Source: JBAYNW01 sp041678605
Lineage (GTDB): Bacteria > Cyanobacteriota > Vampirovibrionia > Gastranaerophilales > Gastranaerophilaceae
Assembly: GCA_041678605.1 (NCBI GenBank)
Contig: JBAYNW010000008.1
Coordinates: 1 to 64,000 of the forward strand
Direction: 5' to 3'
DNA: 64,000 bases
Part shown: piece after piece, positions 57,507 through 64,000 of the stretch
How the letters are laid out: every line of letters starts with the position of its first letter
How positions within the stretch are numbered: position 1 is the stretch's first letter
The notes under the pieces: model-generated
The model's database searches: none
Told to the model about the DNA's origin: nothing
What the model saw: the letters and a program-made list of their open reading frames with translations, nothing else
Program-made: the position numbers and the translations under genes

Positions 57507-58205
57507 ATGCTAGTATCAAAAATCAATTGTCAAATGCCGATTAGTACTTCTAATAGGCAAAAAGGCAGAAATCAACATTCAAATGTTGCCTTTGGGTCTT
57601 TTTCACCTAGAGTTGAATCTGTATTATCAGAACTTATGAGCAGAGATTCTTTTGAAACTCTTAGTAGAATTAGTCCAGAAAAAGTAAAGTATATCCGTGA
57701 TCATATTATTGAGTTTGATTATCAGACTTTTAAGTACCGAGATAGTAAGGAACATGGTAAATGGCATTCTTATGATGCGTTTGTTGCTAAATCTCCAATA
57801 GAAACAGATTTTAAACCCAGATACCAACATTTTAATTTTGATTTACGCGGTAGTTATAAAACAAAGTACCTACTGTCTACTGCTTTAAATTTTGTGAGAG
57901 AATTTGATGATATAAAAACACCTAAAAGTTTCAAAAACCCTTTAAAAGATGCAGAGTATGACCAATTAAACGATTCCATCAGTAAAATCAAAAGCGAACT
58001 AAAATCAATTCAAATTGCCAGATTAAAAAATAACTCTTTGGATAGCAAAACATTGGAAAAAGAATCTGCTATGGAAAAAGAATTATCTGAATTGGCTTCA
58101 AAAATCCATGAAGGAGCTGAATACAGAAGCAAAGTTAGAGAATTATTTCCACTCTTCAAAAATTCCGAAGGGGACCTTAGGTCGTACAAATGGACTTATG
58201 AATAG
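57507..58205 (+). CDS. Hypothetical protein with N-terminal F-x-G tag
   Basis: 232 aa. The N-terminal tail ends in AFGSF (residues 29-33), the same end as in the protein at 7564. The body is helical, with a coiled-coil segment near residues 155-200 (rich in Lys/Glu/Ser). No signal peptide or membrane helix. SD AAGGAG. Next to another tagged gene. No family recognised. Confidence 0.72.
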   Translation: MLVSKINCQMPISTSNRQKGRNQHSNVAFGSFSPRVESVLSELMSRDSFETLSRISPEKVKYIRDHIIEFDYQTFKYRDSKEHGKWHSYDAFVAKSPIETDFKPRYQHFNFDLRGSYKTKYLLSTALNFVREFDDIKTPKSFKNPLKDAEYDQLNDSISKIKSELKSIQIARLKNNSLDSKTLEKESAMEKELSELASKIHEGAEYRSKVRELFPLFKNSEGDLRSYKWTYE

Positions 58206-58340
58206 CATGCCATTGGCAGGTACACCAATATATAAATTACATTGTTCTTTTATAGCTTTATAAGCAGCAACAAATATTTTTACGCTTTTTTGAACAAATA
58301 TCACTAGACGTGTACTAACTTTTAAAAAAGGATAGAAACT

Positions 58341-59684
58341 ATGCAAATACTAAAAATTGCTCCCGGAGTTAAAAATCAAGCTGTTTTCAGCCAAACAAAC
58401 CCTGAAATGTGCAAAAAATACGAATATTTGCCAAATCTTAATGTCAACAGAAATAATCATTTTGACAAAGTAGCTTTCGGCACTAATTTTGGAAGATTTT
58501 CCGGCGGAACCGAAGCTGAAAATTTGTATTCACTTTGGGTACATACTTTTGAAACATTAGAGGCCAAATTGTTTGGAAATGGTTATAGCTATGAGGATGA
58601 TTTTTTTAAAGCACTTCAATCTTTGGCCCATCATATAAAGAAAACTACGCAAGAAGGTAAAAATGAAAAAGCTAAAGAATTATTTTTTTCTCATAAATTT
58701 GGACAAGAAAGCGTAATGACTTTCCTTGCAAAATGCAAAAATGAAGTTATACAAGATTTCTTTAAAGTCGCAGAGGGTTCGGATGAAAATGTCAAAAAAG
58801 CTGTCTTATCCAACAAATTTGCGAATGTTCCATTTTATGATTTATGTCTTGATATAGATAATTATAGTGCAGCCGAAGGTTATTTATCTCTTTTAGATAC
58901 GGTAAAAGACAAAAAATTTGTTTATGAAACCCTTACAAAATCAGACGAAGAAGGTAAAAATTTATTATTTAAAACTGCTGATAAAAAAGCAAATTCATTA
59001 GCTAATAAAATTTTAGATATTATCTTTGATTCAGGGCTTGATAATCAAAAAAAATATTTCAGACAGGACGGACTCAATGACTTTAAGGCTTTGCTTGAAA
59101 ATGGTTTTAATTCGCTCTTTATGAATTTTTATGAAAAAATGGTTGGCAAAGCTCCCGATTTGGCACTTAAAGTTAATTTTCCCGAGGTTATGACTCAAGA
59201 CTACGGTTTTATTAATGTGGTTCGAACCATTGCAAAAAGTGAAGCCTTAACTAAAGAAGAAACTATTGCATGGTTAAATAAATATCAAACAAGCGAAGAA
59301 GTACCCGAAATTATACAACTTGTAAAAAAACATTGTAAAAATATTAATCCGGCTGATTCCAAGAAAGTTCTTGCCGAGAATAATCATGTATCCTTCAATG
59401 AATTAACCTTGGATCAGGACATAACGCCTAGAAAAACCGATAAAACATTTATAATAGAAGAACTTAACAAAAGACCTTATGCTATTTCCAGAGATGAAAT
59501 AAATCGAATAATAAATGATTTGGTTAGAAAACATGGCCGAAATGGAAGTCGTAATATATCAACTCATCTTTCAGCACTTATGGAACTGGGTGAATTAAAA
59601 AAGAAAACGACAACACCTTACCAAAAACGTGCTTATGAAGCGGCTTATGATATATTGGATAATTGGATAAATAATGTAGAATAA
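58341..59684 (+). CDS. Hypothetical protein with N-terminal F-x-G tag, helical
   Basis: 447 aa. The tail ends in AFGTN (about residues 49-53), followed by FGRFSGG. The remainder is helical, reminiscent of alpha-solenoid organisation (short repeating Leu/Phe motifs), and the C-terminus contains a possible winged-helix-like stretch (ISRDEINRIINDLVRKHGRN). No signal peptide or membrane segment. SD AAAAGGA. It follows the tagged gene at 57507 by 135 nt on the same strand. Confidence 0.7.
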   Translation: MQILKIAPGVKNQAVFSQTNPEMCKKYEYLPNLNVNRNNHFDKVAFGTNFGRFSGGTEAENLYSLWVHTFETLEAKLFGNGYSYEDDFFKALQSLAHHIKKTTQEGKNEKAKELFFSHKFGQESVMTFLAKCKNEVIQDFFKVAEGSDENVKKAVLSNKFANVPFYDLCLDIDNYSAAEGYLSLLDTVKDKKFVYETLTKSDEEGKNLLFKTADKKANSLANKILDIIFDSGLDNQKKYFRQDGLNDFKALLENGFNSLFMNFYEKMVGKAPDLALKVNFPEVMTQDYGFINVVRTIAKSEALTKEETIAWLNKYQTSEEVPEIIQLVKKHCKNINPADSKKVLAENNHVSFNELTLDQDITPRKTDKTFIIEELNKRPYAISRDEINRIINDLVRKHGRNGSRNISTHLSALMELGELKKKTTTPYQKRAYEAAYDILDNWINNVE

Positions 59685-59736
59685 AAAATTTCTACTTTTC
59701 TCGTATCCTCAATAGCAATATATAATTATTTTTTGA

Positions 59737-59742
59737 TACAAT
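59737..59742 (+). promoter_or_regulatory. -10 hexamer of the uracil-DNA glycosylase gene, leaderless
   Basis: TACAAT, 6 nt before the ATG at 59749; no Shine-Dalgarno. A TATAAT is at 59721-59726 as an alternative. The -35 is not clear. Confidence 0.5.
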
Positions 59743-59748
59743 AATTAT

Positions 59749-60348
59749 ATGGATATGCTTGAAGAGTTAGAAAAAGTTAAAAAACGCTGCGAAAATTGTC
59801 AAAAATGTTCTCTTTACAAAACCAGAACAAAAGTTGTTTTCTCAGACGGCGTCCCCAATCATAAACTGATGTTAATCGGCGAGGCTCCGGGGTTTTATGA
59901 AGATCAAAAAGGCCTTCCTTTTGTCGGTAAAGCAGGGCAGCTGCTTGACAAAATCTTTGCGTCTGTCGGGTTATCAAGAGAAAATGACGTATATATTTGC
60001 AACACGCTAAAATGCCGGCCGCCAGAAAACAGAGATCCGCTTCCCGAAGAAAAAACAGCATGCAGGGAATATCTGGACTTGCAAATTGAAATCTTAAAGC
60101 CTCAAATTATACTAATCTGCGGAAGAGTAGCCCTAAACTCGATGCTGGATACTCCTTTGGGCATAACAAAAGTCCGCGGCAAATGGTTTGACGGTCCGAA
60201 TAATTCCAAAATGATGCCGATTTTTCATCCGTCTTATCTTTTAAGAAACGACTCTAAGGAAAAAGGCAGCCCAAAATGGCTTATGTGGCAAGATATTAAG
60301 GAAATCAAAAAGGCTTATGATTTATTGCTTACTCTTCCCGCATTTTAA
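59749..60348 (+). CDS. Uracil-DNA glycosylase, family 4
   Basis: 199 aa. Cluster cysteines CQKC (17, 20), LKCRPPENR (89) and ACREYL (105) fit the [4Fe-4S] family 4 enzyme. The active-site region is GEAPGFYEDQKGLPFVGKAG followed by QLLD, and the second motif is FHPSYLLR. It removes uracil from DNA. The end overlaps the convergent efflux adaptor gene by 20 nt. Confidence 0.94.
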   Translation: MDMLEELEKVKKRCENCQKCSLYKTRTKVVFSDGVPNHKLMLIGEAPGFYEDQKGLPFVGKAGQLLDKIFASVGLSRENDVYICNTLKCRPPENRDPLPEEKTACREYLDLQIEILKPQIILICGRVALNSMLDTPLGITKVRGKWFDGPNNSKMMPIFHPSYLLRNDSKEKGSPKWLMWQDIKEIKKAYDLLLTLPAF

Positions 60349-61561
60349 TGCTTTCGCCGAGCAGCGAAAATCCGCCGTTGGAAACGACAGTTTCACCCTC
60401 TTTTAAGCCTGATTTGACTTCAGAATATTTATCGTTGTGCTGTCCGATTTCAACTTTTCTTTCCTCATAAACGTGGGGCTTTACCTCGACGTAAGCAAAA
60501 TTATAATCGCCGTATTTTTGCAACGCCCCGTTTGGAACGGCAAGTGCATTAACTTTACCGACATCCACGACCATTTCTGCGTACATATTCGGCTTTATGG
60601 TAAAATCTTCATTCGGAATATCTGCCCTTACTTCAAGAGTTTTTCTTTCCGTATCCAAAACGGATGCTACGTATGACAATTTACCTTTAATAATGTCCGA
60701 GTGGGTAGATATTTCCGTGTTTGTGTCCTCAAACACTCCCGTTACGTTTTGACCGACCTTCAACAGGGGAGCATCTTTTTCAAAGGCGTACCCTACGAGC
60801 CAAATTGTTGACAAGTCTGCCACATTAAAAAGTTCCCTGTTTTGGTTAATAATTTCTCCCGGATTAACAAGCCGATTTAGGACTACGCCATTTTTGCTCG
60901 CCCGCAGTGTTATATAAGGATAAATTCTTTTTGTTGCAACAGCTCTGGCTATAGTCCAGCCGTTTCCGCCGTAAAGAGCCACCCTTTGGGCATAAACCTG
61001 TACTAAAGTGCTTCTTTGAATTTTTAAAGAATCCAAATTTGCCCTGTCCTTTTGCATTTGGGCTCTGGCAACTTCATATTCCGCACGGGAGGAAATCCCC
61101 TCATGATAAAGGGTATTCTCCCTTTGATAAGTAAGAACGGAAAGATTATATTGTGCAGTCATTTGTTTTACATTTGAGTTTGCATAAATATATTTATCCA
61201 GAAAATCCAACTGAATTTGACCTATTGCATCGGATTTTATTTCAATCAGCGGCTGGCCTATTTTAACAATATTTCCCGGTTCAACAAACACCTGAACAAC
61301 CTTTCCGTCAATCGGAGCATAAATTCTGTCCAAAAATTTGTTCATCGCCTTAAATTGTGCCGGAATAGTTATTTTCAGCTGAAGCACTTGCTCTTTTAGA
61401 ATTTCGGTTCTAATTTTTGCATTCTGCTCCTGTTCGGTATTAAGCGTGATTTGTTTGTGTCCGGAGGAAATTTCGTTTCCCCTCTTATGAAAAATACAGC
61501 CGGAAAAACTTACCGCCACAAATAAAATAAGCAGGATATTTAATATTTTATGTTTCATCAA
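60329..61561 (-). CDS. HME-RND efflux adaptor (CusB/CzcB-like lipoprotein)
   Basis: 410 aa. A lipobox with Cys-22 (AVSFSGC) suggests a lipoprotein anchored to the inner membrane. Barrel-sandwich domain IYAPIDGKVVQVFVEPGNIV and its second half LRASKNGVVLNRLVNPGEII; a coiled-coil hairpin (about residues 115-200) and a beta-barrel (TVEVRADIPNEDF-like region KTLEVRADIPNEDFTIKPNM). Pairs with the pump gene, whose stop overlaps its ATG. The substrate may be metal or small organics. Confidence 0.9.
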   Translation of the reverse strand: MMKHKILNILLILFVAVSFSGCIFHKRGNEISSGHKQITLNTEQEQNAKIRTEILKEQVLQLKITIPAQFKAMNKFLDRIYAPIDGKVVQVFVEPGNIVKIGQPLIEIKSDAIGQIQLDFLDKYIYANSNVKQMTAQYNLSVLTYQRENTLYHEGISSRAEYEVARAQMQKDRANLDSLKIQRSTLVQVYAQRVALYGGNGWTIARAVATKRIYPYITLRASKNGVVLNRLVNPGEIINQNRELFNVADLSTIWLVGYAFEKDAPLLKVGQNVTGVFEDTNTEISTHSDIIKGKLSYVASVLDTERKTLEVRADIPNEDFTIKPNMYAEMVVDVGKVNALAVPNGALQKYGDYNFAYVEVKPHVYEERKVEIGQHNDKYSEVKSGLKEGETVVSNGGFSLLGESIKMREE

Positions 61562-64000
61562 TTTACTCCTTCTTCTTTAGGTTTTTTGTCATGTATAATT
61601 GCTTTGAACAAAAGCGGGATTAGGAATATTGTAAACAAAGTTCCGACAAAAAGTCCGCCTATAATTGCTATTGCAAAAGGTTTTTGGCTTTGTGCTCCGA
61701 TTCCGTTTGAAACAGCAGCCGGTAAAAGTCCCAAGATTGCAACGCTTGAAGCTATCAAAACAGGTCTTAATTTTTGTATGGAGCCTTTTAACAAAACGCT
61801 TACTCCGTCTTTCATAATTTTCGAATGATGTATCAGCGAAGATAAAATTATCACTCCGTTTTGGATGCAAACACCTATTGCAGCAATAAATCCTACACCT
61901 GCCGAAATCGAAAAATAAGTATGTGTTAAAAATAACGCAAAAACACATCCGGTAAAAGTAACGATTATTGAAGACATCGCTATCAGAACGTATTTAATAT
62001 TTTTGTACTCAATGTACAATATACCGGCAACAATTAGTATTGTTATAGGTAAAATTATTGCAAGTCTTCTGTTTGCCTCTCTTTGATTTTCTGATTGCCC
62101 TGCCCACTTTAAACTGTAGTTTGGAGGCAAATTAAGCTTTTTGTTCAATAATTTCTGGGCATCTTTAACCGATGAACCCAAATCCCGGCCTCTTATATTA
62201 AACTTCACGACGGCAACTCTGGAATTTTCGCTTCTGGTAATAACCATGGCTCCGTTAGTTGATACAAGCTCCGTTACATTTGCAAGCGGAACGGAAATCC
62301 CATCCGGGGTTTTAACTATAATATTTTCAATTTTTCTATATGAATTTCTATCAGACGGCTCCAAACGCAAGAATACGTTAAATCTTTTTTCGCCCTCAAT
62401 AACCTGCGTTGCACTTTTTCCGCCAATCGCAATTTCAATAACCTTCTGCACATCATCACTTCTAAGCCCATAGCGGCCCGCTTTTTCTCTGTTAATTCTA
62501 ATTTGATATTGCGGTTGACCGATAATCTGGTCACATGTTAAATCAACAATACCTCTTACGCCCTTCAAAAGAACCATGCTTTTGTCTAAAAGTTTTTGAA
62601 GTTCATACAAGTCTGTCCCATAAATTTTCAAAACAACCTGACCTTTTGAACCTGAAATCGCCTCTTCAACATTATCCTGAATGTATTGAGTGAAATAAGT
62701 TGTTATGCCCGGGATTTCAGCCAAATTTTGGGACATATTTTCAATTAATTTCTCTTTATTTCTATGCCATTTCCAACGCCAATGTTTTGCAAGTTTCAAA
62801 TCCACGGAATTTTCAATATTACTCAATAAATTCGGCTCTGTCCCGTCGTCTGATGAACCTATCTGGGATACGACGCTCCTGACTTCCGGATATTTAAGAA
62901 TTCTTTCTCTTATTTGTCTTGCTACTTCGACAGAATGTTCAATTGTGGTGCTTCTTGGCAAAATAGTTACCCTGACCCAAATATTTCCTTCATCAAGGTT
63001 TGGCAAAAATTCTGAGCCTATAATAGTGAATAAAAATACACTCAAAATAAATAGCCCCGCCACCAATGTTAGTATTCTTTTGGGATGCCTGAAAACTCTG
63101 ACTAAATTTTCTTCATACCATTTTGTTATCTTTTTTAAAAATTTATTTTCTTTTGCTACGACCTTCCCATTGGGCATAAACAAAGAGGCAAGCCCTGTGA
63201 GCAAAAACAATGAAGATAAAACCGCACCCATAAGTGCAAATCCCATGGTGAAAGCAAGGGGATGGAACAATTTGCCGGCAACTCCGTTAAACGCAAATAT
63301 AGGCAGAAAACAACAGAAAATAATAAAGGTAGAAAATGCTATAACTCCGCCGACTTCCCGTGAAGCCTTATAAATAATAGCGTCTTTCCTTGGAATAGTT
63401 AATTCACCTTTGTATTCCGAAAGACACCTGAAAATATTTTCCATCAAAATTATTGAACAATCTACCAAAATCCCAAAGTCGACCGCTCCCATACTTAATA
63501 AATTCGCCGGTATCGAAAATATATTAAACATTAAAAATGCAAAACATAAGGCAAGCGGAATAACCAATGACGCAATCATAGTAACACGCAAATCCAGAGT
63601 AAATGCAAAGAGGACAATTACAACAAAAACTATTCCCAAAACCACGTTGTGACCGATGGTATGCATCGTATTTTTTATTAACACCTCTCGGTCATAAAAC
63701 GGGACAATATGAACCCCTTTGGGCAAAGCTGCCTCTATTTTTGGCAAACGTGCTTTAAGGTTTTTCATTGTTTCGCTGGGGTTTTCACCTTTTCTCATTA
63801 GAACGGTGCCTTCAGAAATATCATCCTCATAATTTTTTCCGAATTGTCCGATTCTTATTGCAGGACCAATGTCTATGCTTGCGACGTCTTTTACTCTTAT
63901 TGGAATCCCATTTGATGAAGTTATGACGGTTTCTGCAATGCTCGCTGCATCAGTATAAAGCCCCATTCCTCTAATAATAAAGGCCTGATTGTTAATTCCC
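61558..64000 (-). CDS. HME-RND efflux pump (CusA/CzcA-like), 5' end beyond the window
   Basis: At least 814 aa are encoded here (frame open to base 64000), roughly three quarters of a normal pump. Membrane helix 4 reads SMGAVDFGILVDCSIILMEN, the DFG..D motif of the metal/HME branch. The C-terminal half contains YAERKN-like EYKNIKYVLIAMSSIIVTFT and ends in PLLFKAIIHDKKPKEEGVN. It extrudes cations or organic compounds through the adaptor and an outer-membrane protein, which is not in the window. The frame shows no ATG upstream inside the window other than the one at 63966, so the true start lies further right. Confidence 0.93.
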   Translation of the reverse strand, partial: GINNQAFIIRGMGLYTDAASIAETVITSSNGIPIRVKDVASIDIGPAIRIGQFGKNYEDDISEGTVLMRKGENPSETMKNLKARLPKIEAALPKGVHIVPFYDREVLIKNTMHTIGHNVVLGIVFVVIVLFAFTLDLRVTMIASLVIPLALCFAFLMFNIFSIPANLLSMGAVDFGILVDCSIILMENIFRCLSEYKGELTIPRKDAIIYKASREVGGVIAFSTFIIFCCFLPIFAFNGVAGKLFHPLAFTMGFALMGAVLSSLFLLTGLASLFMPNGKVVAKENKFLKKITKWYEENLVRVFRHPKRILTLVAGLFILSVFLFTIIGSEFLPNLDEGNIWVRVTILPRSTTIEHSVEVARQIRERILKYPEVRSVVSQIGSSDDGTEPNLLSNIENSVDLKLAKHWRWKWHRNKEKLIENMSQNLAEIPGITTYFTQYIQDNVEEAISGSKGQVVLKIYGTDLYELQKLLDKSMVLLKGVRGIVDLTCDQIIGQPQYQIRINREKAGRYGLRSDDVQKVIEIAIGGKSATQVIEGEKRFNVFLRLEPSDRNSYRKIENIIVKTPDGISVPLANVTELVSTNGAMVITRSENSRVAVVKFNIRGRDLGSSVKDAQKLLNKKLNLPPNYSLKWAGQSENQREANRRLAIILPITILIVAGILYIEYKNIKYVLIAMSSIIVTFTGCVFALFLTHTYFSISAGVGFIAAIGVCIQNGVIILSSLIHHSKIMKDGVSVLLKGSIQKLRPVLIASSVAILGLLPAAVSNGIGAQSQKPFAIAIIGGLFVGTLFTIFLIPLLFKAIIHDKKPKEEGVN

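Overview
The window is AT-rich, densely coded bacterial DNA of a Gram-negative type: KDO-pathway enzymes, an RND pump with a lipoprotein adaptor, PilM/N/O and undecaprenyl-diphosphatase are present, and the standard stop codons are used. Several hypothetical proteins begin with a loosely conserved tail that ends in a short F-x-G tag. Together with the fermentative 2-oxoacid:ferredoxin oxidoreductase and Rex, this suggests a non-photosynthetic relative of Cyanobacteria (Vampirovibrionia/Melainabacteria, order Gastranaerophilales). The assignment is an inference from gene style; no rRNA lies in the window.

Layout. 0.1-4.1 kb: oligopeptide ABC importer operon (minus strand). 4.2-7.4 kb: damaged toxin-antitoxin locus, secreted protein, map, second antitoxin. 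7.5-13 kb: tagged protein, adk, a four-helix-bundle gene between inverted heptad arrays, gyrB, a membrane coiled-coil protein. 13-17.8 kb: sugar-type binding lipoprotein, radical SAM protein, pilO and a pilM-pilN fusion. 17.9-26.5 kb: nadA, hisS, nucleotidyltransferase-like protein, tagged protein, ftsZ, YjbQ, a PLP lyase, glmS. 26.7-31.3 kb: M48 peptidase with two paralogous exported proteins, kdsD, kdsC, queD, uppP. 31.4-34.2 kb: four-subunit 2-oxoacid:ferredoxin oxidoreductase. 34.3-38.7 kb: HigA with a HigB remnant, tyrA/dxr divergent pair, a small regulator with its operator, glgA. 39-44.7 kb: UPF0210 protein, then rpmG-trnW-secE-nusG-rplK-rplA, tmk, NUDIX. 44.8-51.6 kb: tagged protein, orphan antitoxin, HAD phosphatase, ispF, gloA, divergent pgi, rex, two small proteins with duplicated upstream regions, nadK. 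51.7-57.3 kb: recN, exported peptide, parDE, mutL, DNA methyltransferase. 57.5-64 kb: two tagged proteins, uracil-DNA glycosylase, and an HME-RND efflux adaptor and pump that runs off the right edge.

Four themes cut across the genes. (1) Short-tagged proteins (at least six), four of which share a TAGCAAAA motif upstream. (2) Leaderless promoters: in at least eight places a -10 hexamer ends 6-7 nt before the start codon. (3) Dispersed repeats: heptad arrays, two palindromic families and a MITE. Some have supplied stop codons or tails to genes (tmk, ispF, the peptide-binding protein, the MutL linker). (4) Toxin-antitoxin decay: four antitoxins keep only a stub or an interrupted copy of their toxin, while one parDE pair is intact.
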